Source: Lutibacter sp. B1 (GTDB lineage Bacteria > Bacteroidota > Bacteroidia > Flavobacteriales > Flavobacteriaceae). From it: a stretch of DNA of 64,000 nucleotides. Position numbers and translations under genes: made by a program. The stretch lies in assembly GCF_012524075.1 (NCBI RefSeq), contig NZ_JAAZUI010000011.1:39828-103827 (forward strand), read 5' to 3'. Below, piece by piece: positions 1 to 7,061 of this stretch. Position 1 is the stretch's first letter. Every line of letters begins with the position of its first letter. Under the pieces are notes generated by a model. That model made no database searches. It worked only from the letters and a program-made list of their open reading frames with translations, and was not told the DNA's origin.

Positions 1-228
1 TTTAATTAGAGTTGTAAAAATCTCTTTTTCAGGTACAAAATCTTTATTTACAATAGCAATAGATGCTTTTGTAGAATATATATAATTTGTGTATTTTGGA
101 TTTGATAGAAACGTTAACGATCCTACTTCTCCTTCTTCAATTTTCGAAAGTTTATGCACTTCAACATTTTCATTCCCGCAAATTTCACCTTCTAAAATTT
201 CTGCTATTTGGTTTGCTGTAAATTTCAT
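1..228 (-). CDS. lpxD: UDP-3-O-acylglucosamine N-acyltransferase LpxD, N-terminal part (runs off left edge)
   Basis: The visible 76 residues start at an ATG at 226-228 and run off the window. They match the N-terminal uridine-binding domain of LpxD: MKFTANQIAEILEGE, then LSKIEEGEVGSLTFLSNP and KYTNYIYSTKASIAIVN. LpxD adds the second acyl chain to the glucosamine in lipid A synthesis at the cytoplasmic membrane; the catalytic left-handed helix lies outside the window. It reads away from the HD phosphohydrolase gene, which ends 34 bases upstream on the same strand, so the two are probably co-transcribed. A TAnnTTTG-like box (TACTTTTG, 235-242) just upstream might give an extra, nearly leaderless start. 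The order porX, HD protein, lpxD is, from memory, common in Flavobacteriia. Confidence 0.88.
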   Translation of the reverse strand, partial: MKFTANQIAEILEGEICGNENVEVHKLSKIEEGEVGSLTFLSNPKYTNYIYSTKASIAIVNKDFVPEKEIFTTLIK

Positions 229-262
229 CAATTGCAAAAGTAAAAAAAAAGTTGAACTCTAC

Positions 263-1492
263 CTATTTCTTTGGGTAGCAGATATAATACTTATACACTG
301 GCTTTGATAGCGCTTTAATATTTAAATGGTCGGAAGCCTCTGTAACATCTTTAATATCACCGTTCTTATACAAAATGCGAATATTATTTTTAGTTGAATC
401 GTAAGCCTGATTAAATATTTTACCATAGTAAACAAAATAATCAAGTTCTTTATTATTTAGTATAAAATTGTTTTTAACTTCCTTTTTTATAGTTGATAAA
501 TAACTTCCTGCATATTTTTTATTATGAATTTCTACCTTTGGTAATTTTCTGTTAATCAAACTTTCAGATAGTTTAGAAATTATTTTATCATCACATGAAA
601 TCCACTCTTTAATTGATGATAAAACGTCATAATCATCCATTCTTGCAAAAGTTTTTAATGTTTCTTTTGTAAAATTATGATCATCAATTTGATTTTTTAG
701 AAAGAATGAAAATGCTTTACTTGCCGGCATTTCTTTTCCCTGCAATGTTATTTCTTTGGCTCTTTTTAATATTTTTTCGAGCAATTTTTCTGCAACCAAT
801 CCTGTTTTATGCAAATATACTTGCCAATACATTAATCTGCGTGCCACAATAAATTTCTCAACAGAGTAAATTCCTTTTTCTTCAACAACCAAATTATCAT
901 CTTTCACATTAAGCATGGTAATTAATCGTTCCGAATTAATATTCCCTTCGGCCACACCTGTATAAAAACTGTCACGTTTTAAATAATCTAACCTATCCAT
1001 ATCTAACTGACTGGAAATTAGCTGGAATAAAAATTTACGATGATAATTACCTTTAAAAATCTCAATTGCTAAAGAAAGTTTCCCATCAAATTCTTCATTT
1101 AAAGCTTCCATAAATTTTAATGATATTGCTTCATGATGAACTCCTGTAACAATACTACTTTCTAAAGCATGTGAAAAAGGACCATGACCAATATCGTGCA
1201 ACAAAATTGCTATATAAACGGCATTTGCTTCATCTTCTGAAATTTCTACACCTTTAAATTGCAAAATTCTAACTGCTTTTTGCATTAAATGCATACTCCC
1301 TATTGCGTGATGAAACCTGGTATGATGAGCTCCCGGATACACTAAATACGACAATCCCATTTGTGATATTCTCCTTAAACGCTGAAAATAAGGATGTTCT
1401 ATTAAATCATAAATTAAAGGATTCGGAATTGTAATAAAACCGTAAATTGGGTCGTTTAATATTTTTAGTTTGTTCGTTTTTTTTTCGGTCAA
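263..1492 (-). CDS. HD-domain phosphohydrolase (dGTPase-like)
   Basis: A 409-residue protein of the HD superfamily. Histidines sit in HHTRFHH (56-62), and the metal-binding pair is in LLHDIGHGPFSH (98-108, HD at 99-100). A later MDRLDYLKRDS segment is typical of dGTPase-like and SAMHD1-like HD hydrolases. The likely reaction is metal-dependent phosphohydrolysis of a nucleotide; the substrate is not known. No ATG is available: the start is a TTG at 1490-1492, chosen because conserved sequence (LKILNDPIYGFITIPN) begins nine codons later. It is divergent from porX with 40 bases between them, and lpxD follows on the same strand. A nine-T run (1477-1485) lies in codons 3-6. Confidence 0.85.
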   Translation of the reverse strand: MTEKKTNKLKILNDPIYGFITIPNPLIYDLIEHPYFQRLRRISQMGLSYLVYPGAHHTRFHHAIGSMHLMQKAVRILQFKGVEISEDEANAVYIAILLHDIGHGPFSHALESSIVTGVHHEAISLKFMEALNEEFDGKLSLAIEIFKGNYHRKFLFQLISSQLDMDRLDYLKRDSFYTGVAEGNINSERLITMLNVKDDNLVVEEKGIYSVEKFIVARRLMYWQVYLHKTGLVAEKLLEKILKRAKEITLQGKEMPASKAFSFFLKNQIDDHNFTKETLKTFARMDDYDVLSSIKEWISCDDKIISKLSESLINRKLPKVEIHNKKYAGSYLSTIKKEVKNNFILNNKELDYFVYYGKIFNQAYDSTKNNIRILYKNGDIKDVTEASDHLNIKALSKPVYKYYICYPKK

Positions 1493-1516
1493 AACTCTTA
1501 TTTTTAATAATCACTA

Positions 1517-1524
1517 CAAATATA
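1517..1524 (-). promoter_or_regulatory. Candidate -7 box for the HD phosphohydrolase gene
   Basis: The minus strand reads TATATTTG, a perfect match to the Bacteroidota TAnnTTTG -7 consensus, about 25 bases before the TTG start. No well-spaced -33 TTG is seen, so the call is tentative. The box lies in the 40-base gap shared with porX. Confidence 0.4.
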
Positions 1525-1532
1525 ACAACAAT

Positions 1533-3080
1533 ATGAGCAAAATAAACATTTTATGGGTTGATGATGAGATAGATATTTTAAAACCTCATATACTATTTTT
1601 AGAAAAAAAAGGATACACTGTTGAAACGTGCAATAATGGTGCCGATGCCATTGAAATGTGCGAACAAAATACTTACGACATTGTTTTTTTAGATGAAAAC
1701 ATGCCGGGTTTAAGCGGATTAGAAACGTTAACAGAAATTAAAGGCAAAAAACCTAATGTTCCTGTTGTAATGATTACTAAAAGCGAAGAAGAATATATTA
1801 TGGAAGAAGCTATTGGTAACAAAATAGCCGATTATTTAATAAAACCTGTAAATCCGCATCAAATACTTTTAAGTTTAAAGAAAAATTTAGATATATCGAG
1901 ATTGGTTTCAGAAAAAACTACCTCAAACTACCAGCAAGAATTTAGAAAAATAGCAATGGATTTAGCTATGGTAAATTCTTATAAAGAATGGGTTGATATT
2001 TACAAAAAGCTCGTTTATTGGGAACTTGAATTAGAAAACATTTCTGATACCGGTATGATTGAAATTTTGGAAAGTCAAAAACAAGAAGCTAATTCTTTAT
2101 TCTTCAAATTCATTAAAAAAAATTATAAAGATTGGCTATTTGATGATGATGTTCCTGTACTTTCAAACACTTTATTTAAAAAAATAATACTTCCTGAAGT
2201 ACAAAACTCTAACGGAACTTTAGTTGTTGTAATAGATAATTTACGCTACGACCAATTTAAAATACTCGAATTAACAATAAATAGGTATTATAAAAAGCAA
2301 GAAGAAGTATCGTATTTCAGCATTTTACCAACGGCAACACAATATGCCCGAAATGCTATTTTTTCAGGTCTTATGCCTTTAGAAATGGCACAAAAATATC
2401 CTAATTATTGGAAAGATGATATTGATGATGGCGGTAAAAATTTATATGAAGAAGAATTTTTAACAGAACAACTAAAAAGACTTAAACAACATATTAAAAC
2501 CGATTTTTATAAAATAACCAACTTAAAAAACGGTAAACAACTGGCTGATAATTTTAATTCTGTGAAAGAAAATGATTTAACTGTTATTGTTTATAATTTT
2601 GTTGATATGCTTTCTCACGCTAAAACAGAAATGGAAGTAATAAAAGAATTGGCAAGTGATGACAAAGCGTATAGATCACTTACCAATAGCTGGTTTAAAA
2701 ACTCTCCTTTATTGGAAATAATTCAAAAAGCTCAAGGTCTTGGATTGAAATTAATTATTACAACAGACCATGGTACCATAAACTCTAAAACACCTGCAAA
2801 AGTAATTGGAGATAAAAATATAAGTTCCAATTTACGTTACAAAACAGGTAAAAGCTTAACCTACGATGAGAAGGAAGTATATGCAGTTAAAAATCCAAAA
2901 GAAATTTTACTTCCTTCAATAAATGTTAGCAGTTCATATATCTTTGCAAAAGAAGATTTCTTTTTTGCATATCCAAACAATTACAATCATTTTGTAAAAT
3001 ATTATAAAAATACCTACCAACATGGTGGAATTTCTTTAGAGGAAATGATAATTCCATGTGCTATATTTGTACCTAAATAA
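1533..3080 (+). CDS. porX: PorX, type IX secretion response regulator with PglZ domain
   Basis: A 515-residue two-domain regulator. Residues 1-125 form a receiver domain: acidic pocket D10/D11, phospho-acceptor D54 in VFLDENMPG, and conserved K in DYLIKP. The rest is a PglZ/alkaline-phosphatase-superfamily effector domain with VVVIDNLRYDQ and TTDHGTINS metal-site segments. PorX works with the histidine kinase PorY in control of the type IX secretion system, and its PglZ domain has been described as a zinc-dependent phosphodiesterase. The ATG at 1533 is used because MSKINILWVDDE begins there; an in-frame upstream ATG at 1470 would add 21 unrelated residues and overlap the divergent HD gene. 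tsaE follows after 9 bases in an apparent operon. Length is usual for the family. Confidence 0.93.
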   Translation: MSKINILWVDDEIDILKPHILFLEKKGYTVETCNNGADAIEMCEQNTYDIVFLDENMPGLSGLETLTEIKGKKPNVPVVMITKSEEEYIMEEAIGNKIADYLIKPVNPHQILLSLKKNLDISRLVSEKTTSNYQQEFRKIAMDLAMVNSYKEWVDIYKKLVYWELELENISDTGMIEILESQKQEANSLFFKFIKKNYKDWLFDDDVPVLSNTLFKKIILPEVQNSNGTLVVVIDNLRYDQFKILELTINRYYKKQEEVSYFSILPTATQYARNAIFSGLMPLEMAQKYPNYWKDDIDDGGKNLYEEEFLTEQLKRLKQHIKTDFYKITNLKNGKQLADNFNSVKENDLTVIVYNFVDMLSHAKTEMEVIKELASDDKAYRSLTNSWFKNSPLLEIIQKAQGLGLKLIITTDHGTINSKTPAKVIGDKNISSNLRYKTGKSLTYDEKEVYAVKNPKEILLPSINVSSSYIFAKEDFFFAYPNNYNHFVKYYKNTYQHGGISLEEMIIPCAIFVPK

Positions 3081-3089
3081 ATTTAGTGA

Positions 3090-3506
3090 ATGATTAAAAA
3101 TTACTCTTTACAAGAACTGCCGGAAATAGCGAAGGAGGTTGTTAAAAATTCAAAACATAAAGTTTTACTTTTTTATGGTGAAATGGGTGTTGGTAAAACA
3201 ACATTAATTAAAGAAATTTTAAAAGAATTAGATGTTATTGACAATGTAAGTTCTCCCACCTTTTCATTAGTTAATGAATATCATACAAATAATGATGAAA
3301 AAATCTATCATTTTGATTTTTATAGAATTGATGATGAAGAGGAAGCTTTAGATATGGGTATTGAAGAATATTTTTACAGCAATAATTGGTGTTTAATAGA
3401 ATGGCCAAATAAAGTTGAAAATTTAGTACCTTTAAATTCTGTAACTATAACAATTACATCAAACAAAAATCAGCTAAGAACCATAGAACTTAAAAATAAT
3501 GAGTAA
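3090..3506 (+). CDS. tsaE: tRNA threonylcarbamoyladenosine biosynthesis ATPase TsaE
   Basis: A 138-residue P-loop protein. It has Walker A GEMGVGKTT (30-38), the family signature SPTF (55-58), HFDFYR (74-79) and a C-terminal IEW (103-105). TsaE binds the TsaB-TsaD complex and drives t6A37 modification of ANN-decoding tRNAs in the cytoplasm. It lies 9 bases after porX and overlaps the start of the alanine dehydrogenase gene by 8 bases, so the three genes are probably co-transcribed. Confidence 0.93.
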   Translation: MIKNYSLQELPEIAKEVVKNSKHKVLLFYGEMGVGKTTLIKEILKELDVIDNVSSPTFSLVNEYHTNNDEKIYHFDFYRIDDEEEALDMGIEEYFYSNNWCLIEWPNKVENLVPLNSVTITITSNKNQLRTIELKNNE

Positions 3507-4701
3507 AAAAATTACTTCACCTTTTAGTAAACAAGAACTAATACCACAAGAAGAAACCTTAGAAATTATTAAACAAAAAGGTGAACTAGTAATTGGCATA
3601 CCAAAAGAAACACATTATCAAGAAAAAAGAGTTTGCTTAACTCCAGATGCCGTTGCAGCACTTACAGCTCATGGACATAAATTTGTTATAGAATCAGGAG
3701 CAGGTGAAGGAGCAAATTTTTCGGATAATGAATACTCTGAAGCAGGTGCTAAAATAGCATACGATGTAAAAGAAGCTTTCGGGTGTCATATTATATTAAA
3801 AGTTGAACCTCCATCATTAGATGAGATTAAATTTATCAATCCACAAAGTGTCCTATTCTCTGCTTTACAATTAAAAACACAAACTAAAAAATATTTTGAG
3901 GCATTAGCAACTAAACGAGTTACAGCAGTTGCTTTTGATTATATTAAAGATGAACATGGTGTATATTCTATTGTAAAATCTTTAAGTGAAATTGCCGGTA
4001 CAGCTTCAATTTTAATTGCTGCCGAACTTATGAGCAAAGTTAATGAAGGTAATGGACTTTTATTAGGTAATATTGGTGGTGTACCTCCAAGTGAAGTTGT
4101 TATTTTAGGTGCCGGAACAGTTGGTGAGTTTGCTGCAAGATCAGCCATTGGTTTAGGTGCAAGCGTTAAAGTTTTTGATAACTCGTTAACAAAATTAAGA
4201 AGCTTAAAACATAGATTGGGCTATCAAATTTATACTTCAACCATACAACCAAAAACCTTACAAAAAGCCTTAATGCGTTGTGATGTTGCTATTGGCGCCA
4301 TTAGAGGAAACTCCCGAGCACCAATTATAGTTACCGAACAAATGGTAGAACAAATGAAAGATGGTGCTGTAATAGTTGATGTTAGTATTGACAGAGGCGG
4401 CTGTTTTGAGACTTCGGAAGTAACAAATCATAAAAATCCAACACTTCAAAAACATGGTGTTATACATTATTGTGTTCCAAATATACCTTCAAGATATTCC
4501 AGAACTGCCTCAGTTTCAATAAGTAATATTTTTACTCCTTACCTTTTAAGCATTGCTGAAGAAGGTGGATTTGAAAATGCTGTTCGTTTTGACAAAAGTT
4601 TACAAAATGGTATGTACTTTTACCACGGTATTTTAACTAACAGAACAGTTGCCGATTGGTTTAATTTACCGTATAGAGATATTAATTTATTGTTTTTGTA
4701 A
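3499..4701 (+). CDS. ald: Alanine dehydrogenase
   Basis: A 400-residue member of the AlaDH/PNT family, which interconverts alanine and pyruvate plus ammonia with NAD. The N-terminal substrate domain contains IGIPKETHYQEKRVCLTPD (33-50). The NAD-binding Rossmann motif is VVILGAGTVGEF (200-211). It carries roughly 25-30 more N-terminal residues than typical Ald proteins, which begin near VIGIPKE, as its Bacteroidota relatives seem to do. The C-terminal HYCVPNIPSRYSRTAS segment differs from the usual HYCVANMPGAVPRTS, so substrate identity rests on family resemblance. Its ATG overlaps the end of tsaE by 8 bases, and a small membrane-anchored protein follows at once. Confidence 0.85.
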   Translation: MSKKITSPFSKQELIPQEETLEIIKQKGELVIGIPKETHYQEKRVCLTPDAVAALTAHGHKFVIESGAGEGANFSDNEYSEAGAKIAYDVKEAFGCHIILKVEPPSLDEIKFINPQSVLFSALQLKTQTKKYFEALATKRVTAVAFDYIKDEHGVYSIVKSLSEIAGTASILIAAELMSKVNEGNGLLLGNIGGVPPSEVVILGAGTVGEFAARSAIGLGASVKVFDNSLTKLRSLKHRLGYQIYTSTIQPKTLQKALMRCDVAIGAIRGNSRAPIIVTEQMVEQMKDGAVIVDVSIDRGGCFETSEVTNHKNPTLQKHGVIHYCVPNIPSRYSRTASVSISNIFTPYLLSIAEEGGFENAVRFDKSLQNGMYFYHGILTNRTVADWFNLPYRDINLLFL

Positions 4702-4702
4702 A

Positions 4703-5071
4703 ATGACTTTTAAACAACGTTTACCTTTTTTTTTAGTTGGATTAACTATTGGAATTATTGCTGTAATTTTCTTTTTTGGAAAAAAGAAAACTACTTTTGA
4801 TTACGGTCCAAATGCACGAGTTTTAAAAAATATCAGCATTAAAAAACATATTTTTTCTGAAGAAATTTTGCAATCAATTAATTCTAACAAAATAGATACT
4901 TCTACAATTTCTCTTATTTTAAAAGAAGGAAAAGCTGATATGTGGAATAAAATTAAACTTGATACTTGTACCGAATATAATATTAAAGGCACTAAAAGTT
5001 TGAAAAATATTATTTTAACTGTTAAAAATTGTGATTCAACTGCTATAATTGAAAAAGTTACTTTTGAGTAG
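4703..5071 (+). CDS. Small membrane-anchored protein of unknown function
   Basis: A 122-residue protein starting at ATG 4703, one base after the ald stop. An upstream in-frame ATG at 4649 would lie inside ald and is rejected. Residues 8-26 (LPFFLVGLTIGIIAVIFFF) form one transmembrane segment followed by a lysine-rich stretch, implying an N-in anchor with about 95 residues outside the cytoplasm. The rest is a small, mostly polar domain with two cysteines near the C-terminus (DTCTEY and KNCDST) that could form a disulfide. I do not recognise a named family. Its position suggests co-transcription with ald. Its end overlaps the end of the convergent methyltransferase gene by 14 bases. Confidence 0.75.
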   Translation: MTFKQRLPFFLVGLTIGIIAVIFFFGKKKTTFDYGPNARVLKNISIKKHIFSEEILQSINSNKIDTSTISLILKEGKADMWNKIKLDTCTEYNIKGTKSLKNIILTVKNCDSTAIIEKVTFE

Positions 5072-5741
5072 CGATATCTGAATAATAGTGTTCTTTTATT
5101 TTTTTTACACTTTTAATTGATTTTTCTAACCATTCTAAATATTTTATATTTTTTTCTATTTCGGTAAGTTGCCAATTAACATCCGATTTTTTTAACCTTT
5201 CATTTAAGTTTTGAAGTATAATTGCTGCTGCAACCGATATATTCAAACTCTCGGTAAAACCTACCATTGGTATTTTTAAAAACCCGTCAGCATTATCCAT
5301 TACACCTTTTGATAATCCTGCTTTTTCTACACCAAAAAAGAAAGCCGATTTTTGTGTTATATCAAAATCATGCAAATAACACGATTCATTATGTGGTGTT
5401 GTAGCAATAATTTTATATCCTTTCCTTTTTAAGTTACTAATACAATCTAACGTATTGTTTGTATCTCTCTTTTTATAGTAAAAAAAATCCAGCCATTTTT
5501 GAGCTCCTTTAGCTACTTTATTTGAAGCATAAAATCTATATTTATTTTCAATAACATGTACATCTTGTATTCCAAAAACATCACAGCTTCTAACTACTGC
5601 ACTCGCATTATGAGGTTGAAAAATATCTTCAATGGCAACTGTAAAATGTCTGGTACGTTCATTTAATACTTTTTGAAATAATTTTTTTCTGTTATCTGTC
5701 ACAAATTGTTCCAAATAGGTTATTAATTTATAATCAATCAT
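5058..5741 (-). CDS. TrmH-family (SpoU) RNA 2'-O-ribose methyltransferase
   Basis: A 227-residue SPOUT methyltransferase that probably makes a 2'-O-methyl in tRNA (Gm18-type) or rRNA. The three SpoU motifs are present: motif 1 NASAVVRSCDVFGI (45-58, with N45 and catalytic R51), motif 2 FFFGVEKAGLS (135-145), and motif 3 IPMVGFTESLNISVAAA (157-173). The knot therefore looks intact. The ATG at 5741 is preferred to an upstream in-frame TTG at 5762. The C-terminal lysine-rich helix resembles that of TrmH. The gene stands alone on the minus strand, convergent with the small membrane protein and divergent from the sirtuin gene 44 bases away. Confidence 0.87.
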   Translation of the reverse strand: MIDYKLITYLEQFVTDNRKKLFQKVLNERTRHFTVAIEDIFQPHNASAVVRSCDVFGIQDVHVIENKYRFYASNKVAKGAQKWLDFFYYKKRDTNNTLDCISNLKRKGYKIIATTPHNESCYLHDFDITQKSAFFFGVEKAGLSKGVMDNADGFLKIPMVGFTESLNISVAAAIILQNLNERLKKSDVNWQLTEIEKNIKYLEWLEKSIKSVKKIKEHYYSDIATQK

Positions 5742-5773
5742 TTTAAATACTCTTTTATTCAAAGATAAAATTT

Positions 5774-5781
5774 TACATTTG
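5774..5781 (+). promoter_or_regulatory. Weak -7 box candidate before the sirtuin gene
   Basis: TACATTTG fits TAnnTTTG but lies only four bases before the ATG, which would make a nearly leaderless transcript. No -33 TTG is seen at the right distance. Confidence 0.25.
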
Positions 5782-5785
5782 AAAT

Positions 5786-6469
5786 ATGAAAAATATAGTT
5801 GTTCTATCTGGCGCCGGAGTTAGTGCTGAAAGTGGTATCAAAACTTTTAGAGATGCCGATGGCTTATGGGAAGGCCATAATGTTATGGAGGTAGCATCAA
5901 CAATAGGTTGGGAACAAAATAAAAAAGTAGTATTGGATTTTTATAACAAACGCAGAAAACAATTATTTACCGTACTGCCAAATGAAGCTCATAAAGCTTT
6001 GGCTAAATTACAAAACAACTACAATGTTACTATAATTACCCAAAATGTTGATGATTTACACGAACGTGCAGGAAGTAAACATGTTTTACATTTACATGGC
6101 GAATTACTTAAAGTAAGAAGCACTAAAAATCCTAATTTAATTTATAAATGGGAAAAAGATTTAAATATGGGTGATTTTTGTGAAGAAAATTCTCAATTAA
6201 GACCTCATATTGTTTGGTTTGGAGAAACTGTTCCTCTTTTTGAAAATGCTATAAAATTAACTTCTAAAGCTGATATTTTAATAATTGTAGGAACATCTAT
6301 GCAAGTATATCCAGCAGCCAATTTAATTAATTATACAAAAAACAATATTCCTATTTATTTTATTGATCCAAAACCAAATATTCAAAAAAATTATTTTTCT
6401 AACTTAACTGTAATTGCTAAAAAAGCATCGGTTGGTGTAACAAAAGTGGTTAGCTTATTAATTGCTTAA
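5786..6469 (+). CDS. cobB: NAD-dependent protein deacylase (class III sirtuin, CobB-like) lacking zinc cysteines
   Basis: A 227-residue Sir2-family enzyme that removes acyl groups from lysines using NAD. Visible features are GAGVSAESGI (9-18), QNVDDLH (86-92), catalytic H104 in HLHGEL, and HIVWFGETVP (141-150). VGTSMQVYPAA (168-178) is also present. The Y53-x-x-R56 pair is the class III mark linked to succinyl- and malonyl-lysine preference. Odd point: the four zinc-binding cysteines expected between HGELLKVR and RPHIVWFGE are absent; only C132 remains. The neighbour is an unknown conserved gene whose end overlaps by 20 bases on the other strand. Confidence 0.88.
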   Translation: MKNIVVLSGAGVSAESGIKTFRDADGLWEGHNVMEVASTIGWEQNKKVVLDFYNKRRKQLFTVLPNEAHKALAKLQNNYNVTIITQNVDDLHERAGSKHVLHLHGELLKVRSTKNPNLIYKWEKDLNMGDFCEENSQLRPHIVWFGETVPLFENAIKLTSKADILIIVGTSMQVYPAANLINYTKNNIPIYFIDPKPNIQKNYFSNLTVIAKKASVGVTKVVSLLIA

Positions 6470-6920
6470 CTTTATTATATAACTCACCTTTAGAAATAAC
6501 ACTTCCCATTTCAATCAGTTCAAACAGTTCAGTATTTCGTTCTTTAGCATATTTTTTTGAAGCTTTGAAATATTCAATACTGTCATCTAGCGGATGATTT
6601 AAAAACCAATTAAAATCGTTATCATTCAAAAAACTTTTTCCAGGATTGTTTAATTTGATGTAAATTCTGATGATTTCTTTAGAATTACATCTAAACAAAT
6701 TTATATGATTAGCTGAAATATGCTCCAGAAATTCTGTTTTAAACAGCACATCTTCCCAAACTATATCACTAAAAATATTCAACTCTTCTTCTGCAATTAA
6801 AGGTTTTTCTTTCTTAATTGTTTCCCATTCTTTTACATCAATTTGTTGCGAAGCTAAAAATTCAGCAAATTCTTTGTGTAACTCTAAAAATTGTTCTTTT
6901 GTTAACTGTCTGTATTTCAT
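6450..6920 (-). CDS. Conserved hypothetical protein (DUF6495-like)
   Basis: A 156-residue soluble, acidic, helix-rich protein beginning MKYRQLTKEQFLELHKEFAEFLASQ. I recall similar proteins as an uncharacterised flavobacterial family (DUF6495), but cannot confirm this. It has no signal peptide, no membrane segment and no catalytic motif that I can see; the conserved-looking centre is FSDIVWEDVLFKTEFLEHIS. It is a single gene on the minus strand, upstream of the Oar-like receptor gene's terminator and converging on the sirtuin gene. Confidence 0.6.
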   Translation of the reverse strand: MKYRQLTKEQFLELHKEFAEFLASQQIDVKEWETIKKEKPLIAEEELNIFSDIVWEDVLFKTEFLEHISANHINLFRCNSKEIIRIYIKLNNPGKSFLNDNDFNWFLNHPLDDSIEYFKASKKYAKERNTELFELIEMGSVISKGELYNKVKQLIS

Positions 6921-6939
6921 TGTAAATGGTGATTAAGTT

Positions 6940-7005
6940 TTTCGATTTCGCTCAAAATAAACTTCATCGAAATCACAATATCAGGTCACATCGAGACTTC
7001 TCTCA
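6940..7005. repeat. Degenerate palindromic intergenic repeat
   Basis: The arms tttcgat (6940-6946) and atcgaaa (6966-6972) form an inverted repeat, followed by a tail with cacatcgagacttctctcag. The shape resembles the short TTTCGA/TCGAAA repeats dispersed between genes in many Bacteroidota. Only one copy is visible here. Confidence 0.4.
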
Positions 7006-7013
7006 GTAACCAT

Positions 7014-7039
7014 AAAAAAACCGCCCATTTTGGGCGGTT
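7014..7039 (-). terminator. Rho-independent terminator of the Oar-like receptor gene
   Basis: Perfect 9-bp stem aaccgccca (7019-7027) / tgggcggtt (7031-7039) with a TTT loop. On the minus strand it is followed by seven Us. It lies 23 bases past the receptor stop codon. Confidence 0.9.
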
Positions 7040-7061
7040 CAAAGATATAAAAAATTAAATT

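Noticed and set aside
89..307. Plus-strand open frame of 72 codons
   Set aside because: It lies opposite lpxD and the HD gene end and has no family features; it is a shadow of the minus-strand genes.
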